A DNA stretch of 64,000 bases from Isoetes taiwanensis (lineage: Eukaryota; Streptophyta; Lycopodiopsida; Isoetales; Isoetaceae): assembly GCA_021234155.1 (NCBI GenBank), contig JAJEKV010000011.1, positions 21,654,677 through 21,718,676 on the forward strand. The letters are read 5' to 3'. Under the pieces are notes generated by a model. That model did not search any database. It saw nothing but the letters and a program-made list of their open reading frames with translations, and was not told the DNA's origin. A program made the position numbers and the translations under genes. Below, piece by piece: positions 1 to 11,560 of the stretch; the first letter of the stretch is position 1; the number at the start of each line of letters is the position of its first letter.

Positions 1-103
1 TGGCCTCGTAATTTCACGCTAAGAACTCCTTTTTCGTGACGGCATCTCGCTTGAGCCATCAACGCTTCTGAAAACCGTTTCCGCTACATGTACGGATCAT
101 GAC

Positions 104-2240
104 ATGAGGGAGGCTATCTTGGCCGAGGGCTCAGCCTCAAGGCCACCCACTCCTCGGGTTCAGCCTGCCCCAGCTTCCCAGCCTCCTTCCCTGCTTTGCA
201 AACATTGCTCCCAACCCGCCCCTATCACTATCGAGCCTTATCCGGCCAACCTTCAACCATTTCACACTCAACATGCCTACATCCATCATTCTTCAAAGCT
301 ATACGTACTTCTTCCTTTCGCAGAACTATCATCATTCCCCCGTAAGTACCTACGAACACATGTCTCCTTTATGCCTACCTGTGAATATCCTTTTCCCTAC
401 GCTTTCCCATCGCCTCAAGCATAACCTTACGTGATCTCAAAACTAATGCTCCTATTTACTTCTGGCCAATCAAGTAGCCAATTCCCTTCATCAGGTCCGC
501 TGTGCACAATGCCAAATCCACCTCAACCTCAATATATCTCACTATCCTGCTCGCCCACCAAAGACTACATCTACCTTCGCATCAAATCGATTTATCCCAC
601 CTTTTGGCAACACGTAAAAGGCAAACCGTTAGACCAAAGTGCTCGTGCCCACATGGAAGAATTCTGAGGCTCTAGTCCTAAATGGTCACGCCGCAACCTC
701 AACTGAAATTCCACATCTTTTTCCAATTAATCGCTGGTTTCCTTCCTCATCAATGGCCTATGTCCAACAAAAGCCATTGAAACAAGATCGGGTCCGAAAT
801 GCGCAGACCGCTTCTCATTACTGAATCCATCTGATGATGATCAACTTTATCTCTGGGCACCAATGAATCCTGCTAACAAGAGCTCACTTGAGTCTCAAGC
901 CCGGATTTTATGATCGACTTCACATTCGCTAAGCAAGCTCAAGGGAGTACCCTACAATGGGAAAGCCAGATTTTTTGGTCCGCTTCTCCAAGGCCTTCCT
1001 CCTCGCTATTCACTATGATCGGACACTGGCCCAAAACTTTGGAGCGTGCTATCGACCTTGTCAATCAATTGGCCAATGTTTCCTCCCCGAGGCGGGTTTC
1101 AAGAGCCCTGCTCATTCCACCCGGCCATGGTTCCACAACCGCTCTCAAATTCTCCAAGAATGCTTAACTACGCCAAGTAGCCAAATCCGTGCCATATTTG
1201 CAAATATCAAGGCCATTTAGCCAATGAGTGTAACTCCACCAATGGACCGCCATTGCAAGCTGTATGCAACATGTGCAATCATGCCACTAAGAGTGCACTC
1301 AGCATCATCCCACACCGCTCAAGCAACAAAATGGTTTATCAAGTACAAACCACACCTCACCACAATCGATCTATCAAAGAGCCAATTCTTCGTGTGCAAA
1401 CACGCACTCTATCACAAATGTGACCAACCACTCGGATCCAAATCCAACGACCTCCTTTTGATCCTTCTAGCTCGGTTATCACCGCTAAGAATGGGTCATA
1501 CCACCACTGCATCCTCAACTTCCACAAAAGTTCGTGCACAGCTCTGCACTAATCAGACTACATCTGGCCCTACCACTACTTTACCAACTCAAGGCTAGCT
1601 AATGGCAAATAAGGCCCGTTTAATTGCCCTTAAGAAGCCCCCAAGAGCCAAGAATCACGCTTATCAACCAACCCAAAGAAATCAACCTCACCGATCAACA
1701 AGCCCAAGAGGAAATTTTTCGTGCACTTAATCCTCCCCAGACAGCTCACAAATTGCTGGTCTAGTTTCACGCTGCATCAAGGCATCACGCCCCTTGATCA
1801 TTATTCAAGGACACGCGAATCCCGCCTTTGCAGCTTGACACCCTTCCTCATGAGGGTTTAAAAAAAGGTTCACTTGCACTAATTTAGAAAAGCTCATGCC
1901 AAATGTCATGCCCAAAGTTCCCAAAGCATTTTGAATCTCATGCAAGCTGTCAAGGTCGCGACATTGGTAAAGTCGTCTGCTACCACTAGAGCTCAACAAA
2001 GACAAGATACACCTTCAACATCTCAACCTCCACGCCTCGCATATATCCCAATATTGGCAAATGAGGTTGACTTACTTCAGTAGTTAAGCCGCCTCTCACA
2101 CGCACTCCCGCACTGGAACCAGCAGATCCTTTTTCTCATGTCCCTCTCGAACTCCAAGAGGAGCTTGCCAAGATCAAAATTCCTTTAAGCTTAGCTACCA
2201 TTTTAAAAACTCGTCTCCCGCTCAAGGACCAAATAATACC
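104..2240 (+). pseudogene. gag: gag polyprotein remnant, copy A
   Basis: Structural gag gene of the retrotransposon, which would form the particle and bind RNA. A plausible start is ATG at 104, followed by a Pro/Ser/Gln-rich N-terminus. Fragments in all three frames continue to about 2,240. The strongest evidence is a complete CCHC zinc knuckle at 1190-1231, reading CHICKYQGHLANEC (C-x2-C-x4-H-x4-C). A second Cys pair (CNMC) follows near 1,265 but is incomplete. The stretch at about 1,680-1,735 has an open hydrophilic frame (EINLTDQQAQEE). No single frame spans the gene. The C-terminal boundary with protease is approximate. The corresponding ATG is altered in copy B. Confidence 0.6.
1190..1231 (+). 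other. CCHC zinc knuckle of gag nucleocapsid
   Basis: Fourteen codons give C-H-I-C-K-Y-Q-G-H-L-A-N-E-C, an exact C-x2-C-x4-H-x4-C retroviral-type knuckle. This anchors gag in copy A. The matching stretch in copy B (about 37,706-37,751) has indels that break the spacing. Confidence 0.8.
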
Positions 2241-2289
2241 CCCAACCTGCTTTTTACTTGGGGTCAGTGGTTACCTTTCTTACACCCAA

Positions 2290-2800
2290 TTTCCGGCCCA
2301 TGCAACGTGGGAAATCAGCAAGTCAACCATGTTCAAACCATGGAGGTAGTGCACTAATCTCATCACTGGACAAACTCCCTAAACAAATGGCATCACACAA
2401 CCTTCCCAAGACATCAAATTGGCTAATGGCCATATCACGACCTCAAGAAGGCCACACCTATTCTTCACATCAATATTGGTGATCTCCGCTTCCTATGGAA
2501 TTTGTGTTTGGAAAGTCAGCGTAAGATCCGTGTGACTATGAAATGCCGTGGAAGACCCTCTTCTCCGCCAGTAAAAGAGTATCCACATCAAGCCACTTTA
2601 ATCAGCTTAGTCATCACAGATGGTCATCTCAATGCCACCATGGACTTGCAAACAAAAGTGTGATCATTCTCGACAATGCGGAACCCTCTCTCTCTCGTAT
2701 TAATCGACTCCAAGACGCCGTATTTACCGGGTTCAGCTACCAAGGTCAGCTTCTGCCATCCTAAATTCTCAATATGTCATCCTGGGGCGAATGATTCTTG
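2290..2800 (+). pseudogene. retropepsin (protease) domain remnant, copy A
   Basis: Aspartic protease region between gag and RT. A GGSA-type motif near 2,341-2,355, preceded by a Val/Asn/His-rich strand, sits where plant Ty3/gypsy proteases carry their D-[GT]-G active site. The Asp codon itself is not readable here. The following sequence reads as LANGHIT and a VWK strand, then an MPW-like motif near 2,540, the usual retropepsin layout (ILGMPW). Frames switch several times. Copy B has the same layout at 38,750-39,190. The assignment relies on position and short motifs. Confidence 0.5.
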
Positions 2801-3239
2801 ACGTGACCAGTCAGGTCAGCTTTTGCTTGACCCCTACCTGGCCTCGCGAATCTAATCCAACGCTGATCACTTTTCGTGATGCGTCGACACTCCAGCAACT
2901 CGCTGATGTACACGCTAGCCATGAAGCAACGCTAGATGACATCGGTGCAACCTCTCTTTTTTCACCACGCAGTGCGTTACGCGATCCGTTATGCTCCAAC
3001 CTCCAGACACATACTGTCCGTGATACTGAAGCTTCATACCCCATATTCGTGAATTTCAAGTCGAGATTGTGATGTTGGCAACAATCAACTCCACCCGCAT
3101 TGCCGCAAACCTTCCGCTCCTTATCGTAATGGCCGCCAATGCTCAAAAATTCAAAACACATTTTCGCCTGAGTTACAAAGATCTTCGAATCAACAAAAAG
3201 CTTGGGGGAACTCTTACCATTCCTACCAACTGGACATGC

Positions 3240-3960
3240 ATCACTCACAGAAAACGCATGCATGTGCTCAACCCTAATTACCGCGGATCGCTACAAGGCG
3301 AAATTGACAAACTCCTTGCCGCAGTTTGATCTATGAGGTCAAACATTCAATGGGTGAGCCCCCATCGCCATTGCCCCCAAGCACAATGGTAAGATCCGCT
3401 GGCCTGTAGACTACTCCAAACTCAATCAGGCCACCTGAGCGATCATTTTCCACTTCCCTTCACGTACTGCCCGAGGAAGTGGCCGACATGAGATGTACTC
3501 TTTATGGATGGTTTCCTTCAAGCAATCAGATTCCATCAAAGAATCTGATCAACTCAAGACCACTTACCACCAAGTACTTTTGCCTACAAGGTGGTTCCTT
3601 CTTGGATTATCCAAACTCTCCCTTCCAACATTTCAACGCGATCATGCTTCCGCTTTTTCTATGATTTCCATGAAGGAAAATCCCTTCTTGCAAATTTTTC
3701 AAGATGATTTTCCATTTACGCTCCATGGCTGACCATTTGATAAATTGAACTCGCCTTCCGTAAATGTGGATGAGTCCTGTGATAGTCTCAATCCGAAATG
3801 CACCTTTGTGCCACTTCGTAACTCTAGGCCATGTTGTCGCAAGAAAGGGTATCACCACCGATCCTCGCCAAAATCGTGGGCTTGTGTGCTCAAAGCTCAA
3901 GCACTAGCCAATATCAAAGAGACACGCCTCTTTCCCTCGAAAGGCCAATTATTACTCCAC
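3240..3960 (+). pseudogene. pol: reverse transcriptase domain remnant, copy A
   Basis: Ty3/gypsy RNA-dependent DNA polymerase. Reading across frames, the order of motifs is NPNY then EIDKLLAA (3,270-3,325), YEVKH and WVSP with an APK-HNGKIR strand (3,325-3,400), VDYSKLNQAT (about 3,408-3,435), a D-x-F-S-x-x-x-Q-I palm motif (about 3,505-3,535), GLS and TFQR (about 3,607-3,640) and an F-Q-D-D box (about 3,693-3,705) in place of the YxDD catalytic motif. Frameshifts separate these blocks, so no active enzyme is encoded. Copy B carries the same blocks at 39,590-40,030. Family identity is firm because motif order and spacing match; boundaries are approximate. Confidence 0.8.
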
Positions 3961-3999
3961 CTTCATACCTCGGATCAAGCAGCCATTGTGCATCCCATT

Positions 4000-4530
4000 C
4001 ATAAACTCACGGGTGATCTAATCCACCGGCTTGGAATTCCTGTGCTAAGTCGCTTCCAACAACAAGCTTTTGCTTACTCGTGCACCGGTTCTTGTTCCTC
4101 CTCAATGGGACAAGCCCTTTCACGCTCATGCTCCATAAACTTCGCTTGCTATTGAGCCGTTCTTTCTCAAGAATATGATGCGACACTCATAAAACCAAAT
4201 CGCCACGCCAAAATGAAAAACTCACCTCACTGAAGAACTATTCGCCACTGAAATGCGGAAGCTTTGGGTCCTACTTTCCTCATGTCCAACGCCTGCCATT
4301 ACCTTTGGGCAACAACCAAGTTCTTTGTGGACCACCAAGCACTTCTCTATTTGATCAACAAATCCACGCTTCATCGGGCCGCATTGCTCGCTGGGTCCTT
4401 CTTTCCAAGAATTTGTTCTTTGAAATCGCTCATATAAGCGTAAAAAGTAAATCTCATGTTGTTCCTGGACATTCACGCGATCCACACCGGAGCGATCCCA
4501 AATGTGGGTCTCGCGATGCCTTCCTCGATG
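4000..4530 (+). pseudogene. pol: RNase H domain remnant, copy A
   Basis: RNase H of the pol polyprotein, which would remove RNA from the RNA:DNA hybrid. The RT connection is visible as HKLTG near 4,000. RNase H motifs follow: VLSQEYDATL (about 4,156-4,190), EALG near 4,258, HYLWG and a T-[KD]-FFVDHQALLYLINK run (about 4,297-4,365), GRIARWVLL (about 4,375-4,405) and KSHVV near 4,450, matching the Ty3/gypsy pattern H-x-ALxYL then R-x-RW and HVVADxLSR. These lie in at least three frames. Copy B retains part at 40,380-40,740. Confidence 0.7.
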
Positions 4531-4739
4531 CTCAACTCTTTTGGTCACCTGCAACACCACATTGGTTCCAAGGATTTTCAGCATCTCCTCACAGTGCTCT
4601 TCCACCGTAAGATGACGCTTTTCCTCGCCAAGCTTGCATAACTCTGCCGCTATCAATTTCTCCTAGAGGTCCGACTACACCATGGTTGGGCTCTGGACAT
4701 CTCTACAAAAAGGTAAGTGACACCATCCTTCCGACACGG

Positions 4740-5830
4740 TTCTAACACCTCATGAAGTTCCACATTGTTCGAGAAGCCCATCAAGGGCTCCTGTGGTGGT
4801 CATTTTCATGGTGACACCACTCAAGACGCAAAAATCCTTCTCACGTATTATTGGCTCCACGCTTCAAAGATGCTCACGCCACGCCAAGACGCGGTGACGC
4901 TGCCGGGCCGCGGACGCCCACGCCCGCAGGACGCCTTCCTTGACGCCGGCCGCCACGCCCACTTCCTTCAAAGAAATGGGGAATGGACTTTAGGACCTAT
5001 AGATCTTCCCGCGCTGCACACACACGCGTTCGAGCATTCTCGTTCACCGACTACGCCACCAAAATGGGCGTGGGAGTTTGTGCACTTCTGCATAACACCG
5101 GGCCGCAAGCACAGCTCGAGTCCCATCAACAAATTATCACGCTGATTCTACCGCCTCTACTCTGGAAATGGGTCAAAGGATCGGTGTTCATTTCATCAAT
5201 CATAATTATCAAGAGTCATTTGATTATCTCTTGATACATCATCACAAGAGCACACCTTATATCCTCAAGGCAATGGGTCAGCGTAAAGTACAACAAAACT
5301 CTGGTCACTATTCTCAAGAAAAATTTGTGACGCTTTCCCGCATGACAAGTGTACAAAACTTCCCACGTTTCTGGGCTTACAATACTTGTTTCAAGATTGC
5401 TACGGTCACACTCCTTTTAAATTGGTTTATGGTCGTGAAGCTCTCATGCTCCTTTGAATACATTCTTCCACACTGTTTCAATCAAGCACGCTTCATAATC
5501 CGCCACCGCCTCAAAGAACGGTCTATCAATTAGAATGGGGCTTGATGAATCCTCAAGGATGCTTATATTCGTGTTCTTCTATGGACAACAGCTTGCAAAA
5601 ATCTTACATGACAAACGCTAGAAGACAAAAACATTCAAACAAGGAGATTTGGTTCTTCTTATGATTCCGTGCACAAAATTTTCCTGTAAACTGCCTTGCC
5701 TGGTTTGGCCCTATCAAATTGTTCAAGTGGTTAGACCAAGTGTTTTCCAACTCGGGCCAATTAGATGGCACTCCATTACCTACATTCGTTAATGGTTTTC
5801 GCCCCAAAGCATTTCATCACAATGCAGCAA
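4740..5830 (+). pseudogene. pol: integrase remnant, copy A
   Basis: Retroviral-type integrase. Visible pieces are an N-terminal zinc-binding region (REAHQG near 4,770, HFHGD near 4,800, YYW near 4,845), WGMDF near 4,977 carrying the first catalytic Asp, an IGVHFIN strand near 5,180 where the second Asp block (D-x-G-x-x-F) belongs, and QGNGSA at 5,266-5,283. The next codon, where the catalytic Glu is expected, is TAA (5,284-5,286). Downstream are TPFKLVYGREA split over frames (5,410-5,445) and a GPYQIVQVV module near 5,708-5,735, the Ty3/gypsy GPY/F hallmark. No chromodomain follows. Inactive as sequenced. Confidence 0.75.
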
Positions 5831-5879
5831 CACTCCAACACACGTAGACAGCTCAAGAATCAAACACAATGTAAAGTGA

Positions 5880-8800
5880 CTAGAACGGCGCGGCAGCTAT
5901 ATTATAGTGAGATTTTACAAAAATGTGGGCGCAGCCCCAAATTTATTTCCCAATATGGGCAATCAGCCTGAGAGTACAAAACGGGCCTCGTGAGCCCTAT
6001 CTCCTAAGTCCTAAGAGGGAACCCCACCCGGCTCCCGGAGCGCAGGTGATGCGAGGAGATGTATAGAGGTTCTCGGCCCTCTGATCCTACCGGCGTAACC
6101 ACCTCCATCCCGCTGGTCTCGGGTCGGGATGTTCACCATCCCTACACACCCACCAGCCGCTCCATGAATGCCGCTGTGGCAGCCAGAGATCCGTACACCA
6201 CCTTACAAGTGATCCACTTTACGTCATTTCAAGATGGTGCAATCTTCGCTCGCTGCCACCGCCATAATCGAAGCCATCTGATGCCTTCGCTTCTACCCGC
6301 TCGGCCTTATATAGCCAATCGAGGAACTCCTGTCGACGCGGGACCAATCACACAACAAATCGCCAACGTGGCTGCAATGCGTGGGCGGTCGCTTCTAATA
6401 TGAGAATCGCTCTCCCGCCGCATATCTAGCCAAGGTGGTACCTTCTCACATTCCTTTAATGATATCCCACTCTCGAAGTTGCCAGCATTGAATGCCATTC
6501 CTTCTTTCCACGCTCCGCTCTAACATTAATGGGTGTCCTTTGCCATCTCATTACATCCGATCTTTCTTTCATCACGCCTCATCCTCACCGCTCATTGCTT
6601 CTCCCTTACGCTTTTTGGGGACTTAGCCAAATTCTTTTGCCTCAATCCCCTTCTTCACATCTTGACACCGCATCATCAATCTGCCTCGCTTCGTGACTCT
6701 TCATACCTCTTCCGCTTGTGCTCTAAAACAAACCTTTCGGCTCCTCCTCGCTACTATCCTCCTCGCGGCTCTCACTTTCGTTTTCCGCTTTTGGCATCTC
6801 TTCGCTCGCAAATCATTCCCATGGCTGCCCCAAGATTTTCTACACTTCAAGCTACCGCTCCCAAGGATCCGCCCTTAGACCAGATCCTTCTTTGACGCCC
6901 ACTTTCCGCGGAAGCCCTTGTTATCTCCACAAAGAAGTCAATCCACACCAGCTTTTTATTTAATTTTCAAATGGAACTTCCGCCCAAATCCTCAGCCTGG
7001 CCAAAAGTAGCTCATCTCAATATTGTTAATAAAATTCTCGCTAAGGGTACAAATTCTAATCGCGGGTCGATGGCAACTAATTATTTCATTGACTCAACAC
7101 TTGATTTCGAGGTATTTCATATTCCCTTGCACACTTTTGTGTATCATGGTCTGCTATACGAGATATTGATGTCGCAGTTTGGTGCACTCCGCTATCACGC
7201 CAATGTCCATCGTCTCACCACATCGACAAGCCTCATGAGACCTTTTGTGAAATTTTTGTGGCGAAATTCCTTGGGTATTCTATCAAGAACACCCATATCA
7301 ATAAGCCTTCTAACTCCGTCCTACCGCTACACACACCCACAACTACATAGATTGGCCCCCAAATGATGTTCTATCGCTCTCTCTCCAAGAAATGGACCTA
7401 CCGGTACCACTTCCATTTCAAGTTTTCCCCGTGGGAGGGCACTTTCAAGCCCCTCATCCTGGCCATTACTCCCTCCCACACCACCAAATTCTCATACTTC
7501 CACTCAGCTTCCCTTCCAAATAATCACTAAGTTGGCACATCACGCCCCATCTTCCCCGTCATGACCCACAAATACACTCATGTTTCACTGCTCTTCCTCC
7601 CGCTACACCATCCACTTCCCACCATTTTCCCAAACCTCCCACACTGTGCAACAAACGCTTCCACCCACCACAACACCCTCACATTGTTGTATCGTAAGAC
7701 GTTATAGATGCCTAAGCCGGGCCGCACTTGGGTTACAGAATCCCAAGACGCCTATGCGAGCGGGTTCAACTGCACCGAGGCCTCCGGAGCGCGGTACACC
7801 AAGACCTTCAAGTCGTTCCACGCTAAACCCCTCTTTGGAGGCCAAACTTCAAGACAAGCATGAAGCTCTTACAGCTCATGACCCAAGAGTACACAAGCTC
7901 AAGTCACCAACTCAAGCAGATCACAGTGCTCACCCAAATTCCACCTATTGGAGCACAACAAGTCCAAAGTCGCCTCCCGAAAGTACCAAGGATGAAGATA
8001 TTGCTAAACTCAATGCCTGGTACTGAACTGCAGAAAATTTCAGCACTCAAGTTCAAAATCTTCGTTCTCGACGCCTCAAGGTTGCCTCCTTGAAGGCTCA
8101 CTTTCTACACTGCATCTCACCACCTCTTCAAGATCACCTACAGAGGTGCGTAAAACGTAGTAATACTGATGACGCTTGAGATTGCCGTATTGCCTTCAAT
8201 ACACCGGGAAATCTTCCTCCTGTGTCAATCCTTCTCGTAAACGGGTCTCAAGGACTACCACGCTCCTACTTTAGTAAAAGGAAAAATAGGATCCGTGGAT
8301 TCAACAACAACCGCAGCAGTTATTCACCGGGCCGATGAGGCTCAAACCAAACTTGACGTTTCCACTTCAATTCTTCACAGTAATGCCAGCGGACTTCCCA
8401 GCCTCCTCCCCTCGCTATCATGATTATGTGGTTGCTCGACCACCCCTTCCTTTCAGCGGCACGCGCAAAATTGATGGCCCCGTGGATATCCTTAACAGCA
8501 AAGGCTGATTTTTCCTGACGGGCTGTGAATCCCATTGAAGACAAAGGTTGTGGCCGGTGGCTCCTTGTTGTCTTTTGATCTCAAGGCTAATCGTGTCATC
8601 CCTTTACTTCTTACCTTTCCTCGCTGTGGTTCAGCCCCATGGCTTATATCTTTCATGATTTCTATCCGTGATACACAGAAAACTTTGGCAATGGGCCACG
8701 CCACCGCTCCGTGGTGACCCCACCGCTAGCAATGGGTGCTTCGTGATAACAACTATATCTTATGGATCCGCCGCATTCAAAACTTTCATCGAGTGAAGAT

Positions 8801-9770
8801 GCCCGAAGCTTGCTAATCATTTATCTCTCTGCAAGCGGAAGCGTCAAGAACAAATAATAAGTATCTAGACATCCCTAAGATCTTCTCCCTTTATGCACAA
8901 GTCTATATGCAAAGACACTGTTACACCGCCATGTGTCATGGAGAAGGCGATCGTCCCCACGGATGGGATAGCCCTCCCCGCTAACTCTCGCCTCAAGCTT
9001 CTTTGGGATCAGCCGGTGTCGTGCAGCACTTGATCCGCATTCGCCGGGCCAGCTTCGTGGAGATCACAAGAACCCACGTTTCACTCGGCATGGCCCTTCT
9101 CCCTATGCTTCCTCGGTGTACTTCCACGCCCCCTGTGTTCCCCGACTGACATGCCTTTCCTTTTTGGACCCAAGGCTGTCATGATGGTCATGCAAAATGG
9201 ATACCACCTCGTGATCTCGACGGATTCTAGTGGGATCTAATGCTTGTTCACGATCACATTGGGGAAGAAGGCAGCACTGACAACACCACCAATTGGATCT
9301 ACATTGCTAATGAGCGCGGGTTGGCAAATAGCTCATGGATGCCTATGGTTTCAACACCTTCTTGCGTACTTCCACTCTCACCTCGACCCTTCGGCCCATC
9401 TTCAAGCCGGATTTTGCGCTGCTCCTCAAATGCATTTTGCTAAGCTCCTCGGTAGAATCGGCAGCGCCCCATTTTTCATCGCAATCCAAATGCCGCCGCT
9501 GCCTTTGGCCTTCGCACTGCCTCCCCCTCATGGAGTGTCGTGTAAGACATTTCTTCTCGCATTTCTAATGTACCGTAGTGACTTGGAATATATGTACGCC
9601 TTCGCTTCTCATTGATACGATCCCGCCTCTTTGGCCAAAAACACACCTCAAGCTCTTCAATCACGCCAAGATCCCACGCCCACACCATAATGGGGCCCGG
9701 CCCTCATTCCCTGAGGATCACTCGGGATCGGGATGGCTTCCCTCATCCTCCTTTCTTCACCTGAGTGTCG
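5880..9770 (+). other. Unexplained post-integrase region of the retrotransposon, copy A
   Basis: About 3.9 kb lies between the integrase and the 3' LTR, too long for a normal 3' untranslated segment. Collinear sequence is present in copy B (41,950-45,760). I see no known domain. Two items are visible: a hydrophobic run (LLLATILLAALTFVF) near 6,745-6,790, and an ATG at 6,821 (MAAPRFSTL) whose start and first residues recur in copy B at 42,880. Open but frame-shifting segments follow to about 7,370. From 7,500 to 8,100 the sequence is Pro/Ser/Thr/His rich. It may be an extra 3' ORF, as in Athila (env-like), or non-coding as in Tat elements; the sequence does not decide. Confidence 0.45.
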
Positions 9771-9772
9771 CT

Positions 9773-9781
9773 GGTGGGGAG
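9773..9781 (+). other. Polypurine tract candidate, copy A
   Basis: GGTGGGGAG lies directly before the 3' LTR start TGTTAG. A purine run here is the normal plus-strand primer for LTR retrotransposons. It contains one T, and copy B is poorer at this place. Confidence 0.4.
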
Positions 9782-10365
9782 TGTTAGTTCCGCGGCCTCC
9801 TGGTACAGGACTATTCATGCATACGTGACTGTGTCAAGCTCAAAGATCCTCACCAACCATCACCTGCCTACATCCAAGCTCCACAAGACTAAGCAAAGAA
9901 AAGCACCAAAGCCTTTGGTCAGTTAAACAAGAGGCGCCGGCCGCATAAGTGACGCTCCGCCACCGCCTCAAGGCCAAGCCGGGATTCTAGGCACTTCCAA
10001 GAGGCACCGCCAACATTCCTCAAGAACGCCTCCTTCCGTGAGCCCAAGACTCTAGATCACTGTAGAGTGTCTATATTGGGGCCCAAGGCCATTGTACTAT
10101 ATATATGAGTAGAGTTAGCTCACAAGTTTTCTAGATGAGTTTTTGAGTCTTGTCTCCCTTTCGCTTCTATTTAAGTGAGCCTGCGTATTTCTACCATTGA
10201 TATCAAGGAAGCTTATCATCTTTCTCTCATTTGTTCTGCTTCTTCTTTTTTCTTCTCTTTCAAAGAATCCTTCAAGCAAGTGACATAGTCCCTTACCTCC
10301 CAAGTAGATCCACGTCCTCACTGCAGGGTCAAGCCTGTGAGTTCCCTAACCTGCACTCCCAAACA
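9782..10365 (+). repeat. 3' LTR of Ty3/gypsy element, copy A
   Basis: About 584 bp beginning TGTTAG and ending AAACA (TG...CA). It matches two other LTRs in the window, 36,006-36,518 and about 45,763-46,293. The best shared core starts near 10,068 with a TATA element and the block GAGTAGAGTTAGCTCA. The following AAAAG (10,366-10,370) equals the five bases before B's 5' LTR, as expected for a target-site duplication. Confidence 0.75.
10095..10109 (+). promoter_or_regulatory. LTR TATA box candidate, copy A 3' LTR
   Basis: TACTATATATATGAG upstream of a conserved GAGTAGAGTTAGCTC block. It is the likely U3/R promoter and is also present in B's 5' LTR (36,271-36,285). It is lost in B's 3' LTR, where the site reads TACTGGCATGAG. 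Confidence 0.5.
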
Positions 10366-11560
10366 AAAAGCAAAACCCCATCTGAGAATTTCCTTCATGC
10401 ATGGACCTCTCGACCTCTTTCCTATTGCTTCGTTTCAAATATCTTTATGACTCCAAGAATCAAAGTGCATAAAAAGATATATGCGTAGCCAATTTCGACC
10501 GAGCATCACAATTTCTATCATAACTTTCTCATATGGATAAGTTTCTCCATAGTCAGATCCAATCCGGAAAGCTTGCTCAGAAATCTTTCTAGTACAAGAA
10601 TATCTAAAAGATTCATTAGTTGTTTAGATAGATGCTTCCAAAGTTCGGAAGCTCCAAAGTCGCCATAAGAATTGCTCCTTGCGATGCTTCAAAGTTCGGG
10701 CTCCCCAAATCGCCCATAATTGCTCCCCTCAGTCATGCCTACAAAAATCCTTTCTCCAAAGAGACAAAACCCCTCGACTCATGCCGCATACATGCCATGC
10801 ATAGTACATATATAGCACATAAATGCATGATACCGGACTATCAATCGTAAGGTCTGCTATAGCCCCCTTCTAAACCTATATATCCACATGGACGCTTCAA
10901 GAGATTTGTGAAGCATTCTCCAAAATTAATTTGACCTAATATGCAATGCCAATTGATTCACTATCCATACCTCAACATCATCATTAGTTGCTTCTATTGC
11001 TTACAAGGAGAATTTTTCTTTAACTTAAATCACTTGTATGAAGCCAGCTTTGACTTCCACGTTTGGAGAGGCATCATCTTGGATTGGAGGGCAGAAGTTA
11101 TGTCATTTAAGACTTGGTTGGATGATGATGCAATTGTGTTTGACAAAGATGAATTATTTTTAAAGGACAAATTTTCATTTGTTGGTGGTATATTGAACTG
11201 AGGATTAAGATGTGAGAGAGCGGTGAGAGTAGTTGATCTCCCCTTGGAATATAATTGTTATATTGGACTGAAGCAGTGAAAACAATTATGTGCTAAAAAG
11301 ATTACGCGACCTTGGAATACGCTTGCACATGATATATACCATGCATTTGAGATGTGATAAGCTGACAGTGATGCTTATAGATCATAAAAGTTCTATAATG
11401 GACTGCAAAAATGCTTTATTGATTTTGAATCGATCCATGAGGACATGGGTTGAATTTTAGAAGGGGAGGATGAGACGGTCCTGATACCTTAGCCGTATTA
11501 TACATTATATATTTTGAGGTATTGTACCAAAAATGCATACTTGATATGTGGTAAAATTAT
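10366..11560. other. Right flank of copy A element, no gene recognised
   Basis: Sequence outside the LTR that is shared with copy B at 46,294-47,430. It holds a two-unit tandem repeat (10,632-10,729). A conserved stretch at 11,030-11,200 reads in one frame as ILDWRAEV, DDDAIVFD and FSFVGGILN. The same codons are present but frame-shifted in copy B (46,985-47,115), so an old coding remnant is possible. No family was recognised. Confidence 0.35.
10632..10729. repeat. Two-unit tandem repeat (~50 bp)
   Basis: GATGCTTCCAAAGTTCGG and a degenerate second unit starting GATGCTTCAAAGTTCGGG, each ending near ATTGCTCC. Also present in copy B at about 46,539-46,636, so it predates the duplication. Confidence 0.6.

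Larger units (their letters stand above)
1..10365 (+). mobile_element. Ty3/gypsy LTR retrotransposon, copy A (5' LTR outside window)
   Basis: A degenerate LTR retrotransposon that encodes, in order, gag, protease, reverse transcriptase, RNase H and integrase, then about 3.9 kb of unexplained sequence and a 3' LTR. Protease-RT-RH-IN order is diagnostic of Ty3/gypsy. By alignment to copy B, base 1 lies about 40 bases inside the 5' LTR, so only the 5' LTR, PBS and a short leader are missing. Integrase wording (HPQGNG-type core after frame correction, TPFKLVYG-like motif), lack of a chromodomain and the long post-pol region suggest a non-chromovirus lineage such as Tat; that is inference. Domains are broken by many frameshifts, so the element is not autonomous as sequenced. 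Confidence 0.8.

Noticed and set aside
6693-6878. Hydrophobic frame as an envelope-like membrane protein
   Set aside because: One possible membrane segment in one copy is not enough; copy B does not keep it and no signal peptide, cleavage site or second segment is visible.
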